Shown piece after piece: positions 21,572 through 32,000 of a stretch of DNA of 64,000 nucleotides. Source of the stretch: Ischnura elegans (lineage: Eukaryota; Arthropoda; Insecta; Odonata; Coenagrionidae); the NCBI RefSeq assembly GCF_921293095.1, contig NC_060246.1:133238198-133302197 (forward strand), written 5' to 3'. The notes beneath the pieces are model-generated. The model searched no databases, was not told the origin of the DNA, and was given only the letters and a program-made list of their open reading frames with translations. Made by a program: the position numbers and the translations under genes. The stretch's first letter is position 1. Each line of letters opens with the position of its first letter.

Positions 21572-23202
21572 AGATATAGAGTTCCTGACCCGGTGGCGAT
21601 CCCGAGAACTCTTCACTCCATCGAAGGTTAGCTTTGGAAAATTCGAATTTCCTCAATTCCTCCTGCTGAGTTTCTCTCGATTTCAATGTATTTGTGATGG
21701 CCATTGCACGAATTTGTCTGCGTTCATCGGCTAACATTGCAAGCGGAATATTCTCTGGATGAGCAAAATTACATTTCCCTAAAAATAGAGTAGCGGCGTA
21801 ATTTGATGTCTCTATCTATATATTTCATAAGAAGATCATGTTCATAATATACTTCGGGACTTCTGTTCAATATTGTCTCAATTTTATTGAAAACCGCATT
21901 GGAGCGTGTACTTCATTTTGCCAGGGTCATCAGCTCTTTTGACGGTTCTGAACGATAGTTCATTGCAATGAAGCAGGCAAACAAACCAATGCAAAGGTCT
22001 TCTTAGGGCCATTTCCATTCTCCTGATTACTCCAGCATGGCTTCCGGTGTTAACCTCAGTTACATCGCATACAATTGCTTGGAGTCCATCGATAATGATC
22101 ATTTCCTCCCCTAGAAAATTCGTTATGGAATCTTAGAGGCCAATAGCTTTGCTGACACATGGAGTGACATGCCATTAGTAGCGTGAACCGGGCTCTTGAA
22201 CGAGAGTTACATGCTCCTCACCTATTGTTTTTCACTTTGATTTACTATAAACGAAAGCAGAGTCTTTCCTCTCGTCGAAGTAAAGAGCTTGCAGTTTAAA
22301 AGTTCCCACATTCCTCCGAAGAGACGTGCGCAATCTTTCTCTTTCCCTTCTAACTTTGTTCTTGTCAACAAAAAGTACATTGACTCCTTGAGTAACCAAC
22401 CCGATATCTATTAGGAGCGCAGATGTAAGTGCTGCAGAGGTATGGTTTGACATGCAGAATTATTCACAGGATGATGCAAATCTTGGCAATTTCAAATTAC
22501 TTACACTAACTTTTTTCCACGAAATCCTCTCCTTCACTTGCATCACATAACTCTCCGTTCAATGTCATTTCATCACCTGAGTCTTCCGAACTGAAGTGTT
22601 TTGACAAAATAGGGTGGAACATTCGGGTGTTTCTTTGTTCCTTCTAACCTGCGAAGCCTCGTCTTCCTATTTTTGGTCTCCTGCACATCGATGGCGCCTA
22701 TCTTCATTTTCCTGCCAATTCTCTGTCCTTAGGGAATTCCCATTCTAAACAAGGCATTTTCGAAAGAATATCACAAACAGAATCAGTATCACTAAAGCAA
22801 TTTACATGCCGCAACATCAAAAAGCTGACGTGCGTGACGAAGAAAGTCTTGCTTTAGATCAATGAAAGCATTCTTGTTGACAGATCGAAGAATATTGCGA
22901 TTATTTCCATGATATTGAATAATTTGTCATACAATTTACCTATATCCAACAACGGGGATAGAGGATCTATGCCAAATGCCTTCAATGGCATAAGCCACTG
23001 TATCCGCGATTCTCGACAGAGAAATAATGGTATTTTAACTTTCTTCTTCAATGTACCGAGAGTACAAAAACATTTCCATCATCTCTTCATAAGTGGGCAA
23101 ATCATTACCTATGAAATTTTTGGGTGCAACAAATATCACGCACTTCACTCCACACCTGATACGCTTTCCCTCTATTCTAACCATTGCGTCAATCCTCCCG
23201 TA

Positions 23203-23921
23203 ATCCTTTGGAAGGTTGGTTGGGGGACACGGGTGGAACTCGATGGTAGCCTCTTCCTCGTGGTGAGTTCTGGGTAGTTTCTTTACGAAACTAGCAGAGA
23301 GCTACTTAGTGAAATGCTTGGTGTTCAGGTTCTGTTTTTTCTAAGCCTTGGCTGAATTTCTTGTTGAAAATAGCTCCACAGGTACGTTATTCGTCATTAT
23401 GATTGATGTTAATTTCAAATAATTTACCTTATTATTACTTTTTGTGGGATTATTTACTACCATATGATGACTTATTTGATAAGAAATGAAATTCAATCGA
23501 AATAAATATTATTTTACCTGCATTTTAGCCCCCAAAATGGAGTTTTAGAAATGTAGGCAAAAATGAGTTGTGTTATGCGGGTGGTCTATACTCTTATTTT
23601 GTTGTTAATTCATAGACATTTTTTTAACCATAGATTTTGTCAAAAAAACTTCAAATTTCATTTTCATAAACTATAAACATGTATCCACTCTCTGATATAA
23701 TCCATTATCCCATATTTTCATAAAATTCGTCTTCATAGCCGTTTGATTCTGAAATCAGCCTGATTTTTCGCAAAATTTTAAACTTTAGAGCTCGGGCGGC
23801 AGTGGTTAATATTATCCGATTTGAAAAATATTTTGTGTGCGAGATCCTTATATCATTTCGCAACTTTCCCGCATAGGGCAAATTTGATCAGGAAAAAAAA
23901 CCTTTTTTCGGCCCACCCTAC
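23203..23921 (-). repeat. Right terminal inverted repeat of the 3.6-kb transposon
   Basis: It is the inverse of 20345-21063. The high arm identity suggests recent activity or gene conversion between the arms. Confidence 0.9.
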
Positions 23922-24218
23922 TAATCAGCGCTCGAAAGAAAGAAGTATCGCCAAAGTGGGAAATGGTCTCGAAAATTGTCGTAATTATTTATGCAACTTA
24001 TTAATATTTATGTATTAATAACTTTAACATTAAAATAATATTTCGAATTTATATTAAGTTATTGTTTCACGTTGTTTTTATCTCAGATATAAGAAGACCG
24101 TTGGCCCTCCAAGAAAAAAATTCTCGATATGTTACGCAATTATTTCTCTAATGGTACTATGTAACTATTGTATGCCCTCCCTCCCCCAAGAAAAATATCT
24201 TGGATCCATCCTCGATCG

Positions 24219-25235
24219 TTTTAAAGGACGCTTGTCTATTCCCGAGAATAGATTAAATCAGTAGTGAAGAATTGTAATAAAGCAAACGGAAAGGGCACTA
24301 ATTGGCGCTTTTATGATTTTCAGTAGATACAAATTTATTTGACCACGTCAAAAATAACAATGAAATAAAAATTTAATGAGTGAAAAAAAAATATTCACAC
24401 AAAGACAAAAATTCAGTGGTAAGCTGAATTATTTCAACATTTACTTTAACCTTCATGTTTAAAGAATAGCTACTCGTTATTTGCAATGATATATAATGAT
24501 ACGGAGGTCATACGCTTTGAAATCAATTCAACACCGAAGACCCTGAATTGTGTGGATGCATAGAACAACCTCTCTATTACGAAACCCCATTTAACGAAAA
24601 TTTTACGAAACCTCCCCATTTCGAAGTAATTGAGCCGGTCTCAGACCCTTCCAATGGGCATGCACGAAAAAAAACCTCCTGTGACGAACCTCTCTAATTA
24701 CCTACGAAATTTCTTCACAACGAAGCCTCCGCTTGGGCCAAAAACGTGAAAAGTGTTCCTCAAGAATGATTTACTGATATAAAAACTACACTATTTTGCA
24801 CACACTAGTATTTTTACCATCGGCATAGTGTAATATGCAGGAAATAGAACCGCAGCGTAGGATACCGCGTCTAAACTGTTCCGCTCCGGGCTTCGAAGTG
24901 GTTCACATCCGTGACCTACAGAGCGGAGGGAATGAAGGAAACTTGACACTAGGTTCCGTGTATGCCATAGTCAACTGTGATGGTTCCCACAATAAGAAAC
25001 GTACATGGGAAGCCAAAGCGCCGCCCCGTGCGGCTCCAGCTACTGCTCCGCTCCAACCTTCGTTCCGCTCCGAGCAGAAGTGCTTGGCAATTTTGGTAAC
25101 TAGCGAGTCGGCTCATGGTTCGCAAGACAATCCACGGAGCTTTTCTTTTTAGATTAACTTTCGATAATAACCCATTGAGCATCCCTTAAGAAAAATAAGC
25201 CTTTCTTTCTTCCGTCCTTACATTAATGTGTGCAT
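24219..25235. other. Unit B spacer
   Basis: Counterpart of 10171-11199, including the Tigger-like terminal fragment at 24560-24730. Nothing else is supported. Confidence 0.5.
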
Positions 25236-25505
25236 CAGTGGCGTAACTAGGAATATGCTTGGGAGGGAGGGGTGAGAGGGCCCGGGGTGCGACCCTCCCT
25301 CCTCGAAAAACGGGGTATCCGTGACAATTTTCTAAAAATGACATGCCAGGAAATACATTATACATCATTTTGGCATTTAAAATTTAACTTTTAGCAGATG
25401 CAGCTATTATACGTCAAAACTAGACAATAGTTCTAAATATTTTTTTATTTCTCTGAGGCTTTGGGGGGGATCTATCCCCCTCATCCCCCCATAGTTACTC
25501 CACTG
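25236..25505. mobile_element. hAT-like MITE, unit B
   Basis: This is the tandem-duplicate copy of 11200-11469, with the same GTGTGCAT duplication (25228-25235 and 25506-25513) and one change in the right terminus (ACGCC to ACTCC). Confidence 0.85.
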
Positions 25506-25622
25506 GTGTGCATTAGTGCTAATTAAATTTCAGTGATGAAGCTTGTTGAAAGGTGATGTCTGAGCTTAAAATCGCGGTTCCTCCTCGTCCCCATTCCGCT
25601 GACATTATCACTTGATAATTTT

Positions 25623-25920
25623 ATCGGATTACCTTTCCGTATTGGTTTACGTTTGCGGAGGGGCAAGTCATTAGGATGGAGCTCAATTTTCCCTTTATAA
25701 ATCGTATCAGATTTCTTTCTGTATTAGTTTACATTCGCAGAGGCATTGATGGATGGAATGAAGAAAATTTACCCTTCGAAAAACCTATCAGATTACTATA
25801 ACCGTATTGGGCTACATTTCCGGGAGGACTGGAAAGCCTCAACGTTTTTTTCAAGATTGGTTTCACATTACATTTCGGTATCGGATTACATTTTGGTAGA
25901 GGCAGGTGGACGGTTACCTC
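25623..25920. repeat. Degenerate tandem repeat of about 80 bp (unit B)
   Basis: This is the unit B copy of 12195-12490, with the same four-unit structure. Confidence 0.75.
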
Positions 25921-26519
25921 AAGACTTGGAGAGGGAGAAGTATTCGAAACTTCATTTCTAGGTGTTCAACCAATGATCACCAATTTTTGTCCACTCTCCC
26001 TCCATCTGAAGTAGCCTCTCCATCAAATGACAATATTTCTATTGCCGTCTTATCCTTTCATGATGTAGTTTACCTGCATATGGCGCGTTTCTTGAGATCG
26101 TCCTAATGTGTGCTCGTTTGCTTGAGGATACTATGTGAATTGTGCTTACATAGTGCCATTAACTCGATGGGTATGGGATCCAAATGAAATAATTTCTCAA
26201 GTCCGATATACAAGGTGAATGATAATGCGACTGAAATCATTCGCCATGTATAACGGAAAAATTCGCGAATGAACCGTCATGCGCATGATCACTCACCGTG
26301 AATAGCGGCCTTTAGCATTACTGGAACCCATGTTAACCGCTAAGAAAGTTGAGATATGTGACAACAAATTGGGTGAATAACTTGACGAAGACAGGCAAGA
26401 ATGAAAGCACCTCTCTTTGATGATTCTCTACCGGTTTTACTATAACAGCATGAAATTATTTTCCAGTCACGGTACACTGGAGTTTTGAAGAATTGCATCT
26501 CGTTGAGTAACTGCTCTGT

Positions 26520-27790
26520 TGCTATAATAATCAAGGGCAATTAGTTTTCACGATTTTGAATAGAATTATCCGTGATCCTTAAATGTTTAGCAATTTTGAC
26601 TACGCTTTGTATAACACATTATTGGCACTCAAAGAATTAAAATTTGGATGACTATTCCTTGACGTCTATAGTCTGAGAGGTAGAAGTGAGTTGGGAACCA
26701 GAGTGTGTTTTTTTAGTGCTCATGTAATTAACTTTTTACTTTTTCACTAGCGACAACTTATTTGCGCAGTAATACACATGTACACCATACTCATTGCAGT
26801 CGCATTTCAATGCTCTGCGATATGGAAATATTGAGAAAGCATGGTGAAGCTGAGCCTTTTTTAAGCCTCGGCTGTATAGTCAGTAAATGTTTCGAAAATC
26901 TTCTTGGGGTGAAAATTTTTGCGCGACTTCGAAAGTACGTGATATCAGCATGGATATAAAAACATTGAGTGCCTTTTCAATTATTTGCATAATGCCCCAC
27001 TAGTATTGGTAACATCTGATACCTCTGATAACATTTTCAACTTAAAATAATTTGTCGAGCATAAATTAAAACTTATGCGCTGTTTGTGACGCGGTGATTT
27101 TTACGAATTCTGTCGAACATCACGGAAAAATGTCGTCCGGAATAAATGGAACGGGCCCGCATGACAGAAGCTTCTAAAATATAAGAAATATTCTGTAGTT
27201 GTGTTAGTAAATCACAGACAACTACTGATAATGATATGGATAAATATTCCAATTATTGGCTCGTAGTTATCGATTAATCTTCTAATGTTTGTATGTTACT
27301 AAGGTGTCAAAAATGAAAACATCAAACTGATTTTATAGAATGGTCTTTGGTGAGGCGAAAAAAAATTCCTTCGGGCCGAATTTGAACCAGCGACCTATGG
27401 ATATCTGAATGTCTTTCCTTCTACAGTCCACCGCTCTACCAACTGAGCTACCGAAGGCTATGTCGTTGGAACGGATATTAAACTGCGTGGAACGTATAAA
27501 GCGGCACAGTTTCAAAAAGTGCCAAATTTCGCTTTCACTTTCCGCCCCACCCACCTCAGTGGCAGCCGCAAGCCGGGAGACACGCTCCGGCCTCTCATAC
27601 TTGTTGGATGCTCCTCTGATATGATAGAATTCCAAATTTTTGAGAAAAATCATCGGCGATTTGAATGCATTTCCTTTATTTTGTAAGGACACTATGGTGC
27701 ACCATGTCCACTGCAATCACAATAGATCCATTCCCCATGTCTAGTTGTAAAGGCGTAGTACTGATGTGTAACACTATCTACAGAAATAGT
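26520..27790 (-). repeat. Inverted-repeat arm 2 of unit B
   Basis: This is the unit B copy of 13100-14370, carrying the minus-strand tRNA-Tyr gene at 27367-27457. It is nearly identical to the unit A arm. Confidence 0.8.
27367..27457 (-). tRNA. tRNA-Tyr (GTA) with 18-nt intron, unit B, opposite strand
   Basis: This is the unit B copy of 13947-14037 with the same intron and T arm, ending in an 8-T run on the minus strand (plus 27358-27365). Upstream flank differs slightly (for example around 27462-27485). Confidence 0.95.
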
Positions 27791-28081
27791 AAAAAGTATC
27801 AAATTTCAGCATTATTAATGAAATTCTTATAATTAAACAAATTTAGCAATAACGGTGCGTATTTTAGTGGAAGAGCAAAACCTTATTTTTGTCTTCGGGG
27901 TTATCGAATCGTAGACGTAAAGCTGTGAGGGACACAATTGATGAGGGAAAACAATAATGATTAAGTTGATGCCTAATCATAGATAGACTGTGTGGAATGC
28001 AAGTATCATATCGTGCTAAAAGCTATATTTTTCAGGTCCTTGATCTTCGAGCTCTTTATTTCATTTGCGTCTTTTAATTTT

Positions 28082-29390
28082 AGAGCTTTGATCATACGCA
28101 GGGGAGACTGGGGTAATGGCGGTCACTATCATTTCTCGTAAAGCGGACAACGCAGAGTCAAACTGATTGGTGCTGTCAACTCACGACAGTTTAAGGATAT
28201 ACTTCTGGACTGCTGGCTTTCTTGCCAATCTTAAATTTCCTAGTGTGTAAGAAAGACTATTTTGACGTTTCGCCTTACAAGAAAGACAATAGTTTATTCC
28301 ACTATCACCTCTTACCGTTTACTTTTCATAGGACGAGACTGATCTCGCAATAAAAAAGTAAGCCATATTGTTCTATCACGCAGCGTTTTATTAAGTTTTT
28401 AAGCGCTGATATTTATCATTTTAGCCGTTGAATGAAAACATGCAGTTGGGGTAATGGCAGTCGCTTTGGCAACTGACCAGCATTACCCCATTAGTACTAA
28501 TACACTTTTTATTCTATGCTTCAGAAGCCCAGAAAATAATGAGGAAAACTAATAAAGCTAGTAGTGTGTAGCAGAGATATTCAATTAAAAATCATAAGAA
28601 AACGGCTGCTATTACTAAAAGAAAAACACACGAAGAGAAGCAAAAGAAAATGAGCAAAAAACTCTTTGAATCTGACTCAGACACTTCTATTGATGAGAAA
28701 AAGATTTGTGAAGACGAATCAGAAAGTGAGTTACCTTAAACGGAAATTGGTATCTCTTTCTACTGCGAAGGCACCGGAAAAGATGGAGGAATGTGGTATC
28801 GGTGCGCTACTTATGCATAATGGGCACATCAAGAATGCTCTAGATGGAACACTTCTGAGGGGTATTATTTATGTGACATGCTCCGGAATGTAAAATTAAC
28901 TTAATCTTCTAAAAGCTCATCAACAATAAGCATATTGGCAGTGCCCTTAAAATTTTCAGACTTTTTTATCATGTAAAGATATTTTTTTTAATCATTTACT
29001 TCATGTTGTGTCCATACTTCCATTTACTTCTTTTTAATTTCTTAAATGCGGAATTATTTATTATAATAAACATAAATATTTCAGTCTAACGTACTTATTT
29101 CATCGAAAATCCTCATTTTTCTTACTTAATAACCAATAAGTAGAACATGACATTACCGACTGTCATTACCCCAGGGGAGGTGTAATACCGGTCAAAGCTG
29201 ATTTTACCATATTTTCAATTTCATCAATACCTAAGGTTAATTAGGGTTCCATTGAGGTCTGCAATAGGTAAAATATACTATATGTAAGCGATTCCACACG
29301 ATTGCGTATCAGATTGCAAACAAAGGAAGCTTTATACTCATTTTCCCTTAGGCGGCCGTCATTACCCCAGTATTCGCTGCGTTTTCAACA
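28082..29390. mobile_element. pogo-like element relic, unit B
   Basis: This is the tandem-duplicate copy of 14636-15700. It retains about 240 bp (28500-28740) that unit A has lost. The retained part encodes a Lys/Glu/Asp/Ser-rich linker in the same frame as the zinc-finger-like tail. Confidence 0.55.
28590..28905 (+). pseudogene. C-terminal fragment of a pogo-like transposase
   Basis: The frame ending at about 28905 gives a basic stretch, an acidic stretch (SDSDTSIDE, EDESESELP), a stop, then a cysteine motif: FYC, nine residues, W-Y-R-C, WAH-x-x-C and YYLCD. Two expected cysteines are replaced (Y in YRCATY, L in CDML) and two stops interrupt it. In the family this tail follows the DDE domain, which is missing here. 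The unit A version (15040-15202) lacks the linker. Classification rests on the motif pattern only. Confidence 0.5.
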
Positions 29391-29748
29391 GTTGAGCCTG
29401 ACGCCACGAAGTCAGGTTAATAGATGTTATACTTACTAACAAATCGGCAGTCGCAAGACACGCTGCCCGAGGACACGATGAAGACATCGAGAACCTCGGT
29501 AGGTTCGCAAGAAATAAATATTAAAAAGCAAGAATTTTTAGAGTGTTCCCGGAGATAAAGAAACTCTAAAACAAATTCCACATAAAAAAGAACAAACACT
29601 CATAAACACGAGACTTTCAGTTCTGCCTATAAGACGAAACACCATCCGGAATATTTCTTATCCACTACATTTATTGGGCAACAATGTCGATATTACTAGC
29701 CCAAACGATATCTCTGGTGGAGGAAAAAAACGCTGGAAGCTATTACTA

Positions 29749-30317
29749 ATGGCAAAGAAAAACCCAAAAATCTCTATTTTAAATACGGAAGTCTTTAGTG
29801 AAATAATTAATTTCCAAGGTTTTCTTATGATTTCCAAGATTTTAATGAAAAATTAAAACCCTAATTATTTTCTCTAGGAATTAAAAATATAGTTATTTCC
29901 TTATTACTGATCTTTCAATTCAATTTTAAATTCACATCACAACTTTTTATAACTCTGAACATCGGGCTCAGGTTGCCCGAAAAAAGTAGATGACCACTTA
30001 GTTTTTAATTCAGTGTATGATTGCTCAGTTTTTAAAGATTAAAATTGCTTGAAATTATTCGGTATTTTGACCCTCTGCCTTTATTTAAAAGGTATACATG
30101 CATCGCTTCAAATATCCATATGACTTAAGGGAATAGAATGCACAAGAACACATTGAGAAGAGACTCCGGTGAGAGCTCACATTATAATTATTAGAATAGG
30201 CACGACGTTAAAGATAGCGCATATTTTATAATACATATAGGCAAACTTGAAAAATTGGAATACTCTACCACGAAGCCATAAACTTCGAAGCAGGGAGTAG
30301 GTTCAAACTACGAGTAG
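29749..30317. other. AT-rich unique DNA after the duplication
   Basis: No gene or repeat recognised. Confidence 0.5.
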
Positions 30318-30930
30318 TAGGGGAGACTGGGGCACGTTGGCCATATTTTTTAAATTTTTTATATATTATTTATTTGTACATATGTAAATTCATGAAATTA
30401 TAGCTAAATTTTACAACAGCCTTTCTGAATCTTGATGGCAACTAGGAAACTTGAATATATGAGTTATAAATAAAAAAAAATAAAAAAATCCTGGGCATAT
30501 GTCAAGTGGGCCAATCTGCCCCTGCATTGGGGTAAGTTGGCCCATAGCCAGGGGCAGTGCAGTGGTAGATCCAGGATAGGGTGCTAAGATTACGATTCGA
30601 TTCCATCTAGTGTAAATTGAATGCTCAAGGGGGAGCTATAGCCCCTCCTACCCCATATCTCTACCTCTGGATTGTAATATACCAAAAGTATGTAAAAATG
30701 GGCCCTAAGTTTAGAGCTAATTTGTATTTCGATTCGTTGTAGACGGTAAATATGTAGAAATATACTTATAACTAAACACTTTTGTGCTAAGTGGTAACCC
30801 CCAAATACTTCGATTGTACCTAGTAGTGTGTGTTTCAACCAAATGGGGGGGGGGGTTTATAACCCCCTTTCCCCCCCGCCCCCGCAGATCCGCCACTGGC
30901 CTGGGGCAAGTTGGCCCACGTAAATTTTTG
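30318..30930. mobile_element. Repeat with GGGGAGACTGGGGC termini, carrying a nested MITE
   Basis: It starts GGGGAGACTGGGGCACGTTGG and contains further GGGG(C/T)AAGTTGGCCC blocks at about 30530 and 30902. The opening matches the start of the pogo-like relic at 14636, so both may belong to related families. No open frame of note. Its right boundary is unclear. Confidence 0.45.
30555..30898. mobile_element. Nested hAT-like MITE
   Basis: Ends CAGTG(CAGTG)GTAGATCC and GCAGATCCGCCACTG are inverse apart from a CAGTG duplication at the left. Flanking 8-mers GCCAGGGG (30547-30554) and GCCTGGGG (30899-30906) form a target duplication with one mismatch. The element interrupts the GGGGAGACTGGGGC repeat. 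It has an internal 11-G run at 30845-30855. Confidence 0.75.
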
Positions 30931-31356
30931 ATAAGCTAAACTAGTATGATTTTAGGAAATAAAAAGTAGAAGTAAACTACTATTTTTTATTGCGATAGAA
31001 AAAATACGTATTAAGATCCGTCCATTCCCTTCGATACAACGTAAGAAAATTGCTTTATGTAAATTCCCACTAATTTCCAGTTCTGCTCACCGTGAGATAT
31101 TCTAACCCATTACGGAAACAGGAGATATGTGTTGTCAAAGAAAATTGAGGGAATGCTATGGTTGGCAACAATACAAACAGCTGTAGTAATTTTCCACACT
31201 TTTTAATTTTTTCAACCGTTTTCAATGCATCCGTATCATTATCAAGAGCTATTTCTTGATTGAAGTTTTCGCGGCTCATGGTGATTAAAGAGAGACAAGG
31301 GAATGGTATTGGAGTTTGGATTTTTTTTCTTCATCTCTATAGCTTCGCGGATGAGT

Positions 31357-31396
31357 CGGAGAAGTATATGCCCATACCATTAAAATAGTAAACTGG
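31357..31396. repeat. 40-bp direct repeat, copy 1
   Basis: It shares CGGAGAAGTATATGCCCATA and the following CCATTAAAATAGT with 31961-32000; the only differences are AA against TT near the end. The copies lie 604 bp apart. Confidence 0.85.
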
Positions 31397-31561
31397 AACG
31401 AGATAAAGAAAAACAAAAATAATTATAACAGAGACACCGGATTGAGAATTAGTAATACATGGAACCCACAACATTTCTTCATCTGCCCTTCTAGTCCTCA
31501 CTCCTCACCCCCTCCGTCCACCCGAAATAAAAAGACAGTAGAACCAAACTCCAACACCATT

Positions 31562-31603
31562 CCCTTGAAGAAGTGACCAGCAGTCTGTCACGAAACGTCG
31601 GGG
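31562..31603 (+). ncRNA. Hammerhead-ribozyme-like motif
   Basis: Order: CCC, core UUGAAGA (one base from CUGANGA), one spare A, a perfect 5-bp hairpin GUGAC/GUCAC, GAAAC, GUC, GGGG. CCC and GGG pair as helix I. Helix III is minimal. It lies near the right end of a possible short insertion (31258-31650). Function is inferred from architecture only. Confidence 0.4.
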
Positions 31604-31960
31604 CAATTCCGTTACATCACGCGACATACACCCGTATGTCACGTGCAAGAATCATTATCAAGAGCTGTCTCTATCAGCAGAATATTAATAATACATGTAA
31701 CATTATATCACATACATGTATCATAACATATTTATTATTTGCATAAAAATATATAGTACAGTATTATACATCATATTGGTACCATTAAAACCAGTTGAGA
31801 AAATTTAAAGCGTAGCAAATTACAATGATTGCTTGTATTATTACTATTAGTGAATTTCCTCAAAGTGAACTGGTCGATAATCAATCTGAATGCCATGGGC
31901 TTAATTAACCTGGGCGAAGAAAAACTTTAATGCTCAGCTACAACCGCATTTCAGGTTACA

Positions 31961-32000
31961 CGGAGAAGTATATGCCCATACCATTAAAATAGTTTACTGG
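31961..32000. repeat. 40-bp direct repeat, copy 2
   Basis: See 31357-31396. The near identity over 40 bp points to a recent duplication or a long target duplication. Confidence 0.85.

Larger units (their letters stand above)
21424..21614. repeat. Palindromic insertion with two hammerhead-like arms
   Basis: The two halves are inverse copies: GAGTTCTCGGGA...CACCGGGTCAGGAACTC and its mirror, then TCTGCCGACGTTTCGAT and its mirror, then ACTCGGTCATCGTCCTCA and its mirror, around a short centre at about 21510-21532. It interrupts the transposase relic between the KANL and NFDAQNY codons. Each arm carries a hammerhead-like motif (annotated separately). Confidence 0.8.
21155..23060 (-). pseudogene. 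Broken transposase-like gene in the 3.6-kb transposon
   Basis: Read on the minus strand, fragments lie in order. First comes 23051-22854 (65 codons). Next is 22453-22232, with LQALYFDERKDSAF after a coiled basic stretch. Then comes 22102-21884, with RPLHWFVCLLHCNEL. Then 21737-21620 encodes ADERRQIRAMAITNTLKSR, and finally 21420-21161 has PPIVAG and PCHTQAVER near 21224-21244. I recall these blocks (FDxRKD, LH-x-NEL, HTQAVER) from repeat-like proteins found across arthropods, but I cannot name the superfamily. Stops, frameshifts and the palindrome at 21424-21614 break it, so this copy cannot make a full protein. Confidence 0.6.
20345..23921 (-). mobile_element. 3,577-bp transposon with 719-bp terminal inverted repeats
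   Basis: The ends TAGGGTGGGCCG and CGGCCCACCCTA are perfect inverses, and the inverted repeats run about 719 bp (20345-21063 and 23203-23921) with few differences. The element is flanked by a perfect 8-bp duplication CTAATCAG (20337-20344 and 23922-23929). Unit A has the unoccupied site CTAGTCAG at 9874-9881. An 8-bp duplication is seen in hAT, P and some other superfamilies; the very long termini are unusual for both. The interior holds minus-strand remains of a transposase-like protein and an inserted palindrome. Insertion was recent relative to the tandem duplication. Confidence 0.92.
20159..24218. mobile_element. Dispersed hAT-like repeat, unit B, split by the 3.6-kb transposon
   Basis: The parts 20159-20336 and 23930-24218 together match 9696-10170 of unit A. 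They are separated by the transposon 20345-23921 and its target duplications. Confidence 0.65.
16044..29748 (+). repeat. Tandem segmental duplication, unit B
   Basis: This is the second copy of the unit beginning at 5553. The offset is about +10,460 to +10,491 up to 20337, about +14,040 after the inserted transposon, and about +13,420 to +13,705 further right. It contains tRNA-Tyr genes at 17739 (+) and 27367 (-). Its unique additions are the 3,577-bp transposon at 20345-23921 and a retained segment of about 240 bp near 28500-28740. A small deletion near 18084 removes about 17 bases relative to unit A. The junction with unit A shows no obvious microhomology. Confidence 0.95.
31235..31673. repeat. 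Short direct repeats around a hammerhead-like motif
   Basis: ATCATTATCAAGAGCT occurs at about 31236 and again at about 31651. Between them, CAAGGGAATGGTATTGGAG (about 31290) is the near inverse of CTCCAACACCATTCCCTTG (about 31549). The arrangement suggests a short retroelement insertion with a target duplication of roughly 16-22 bp. Confidence 0.45.
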
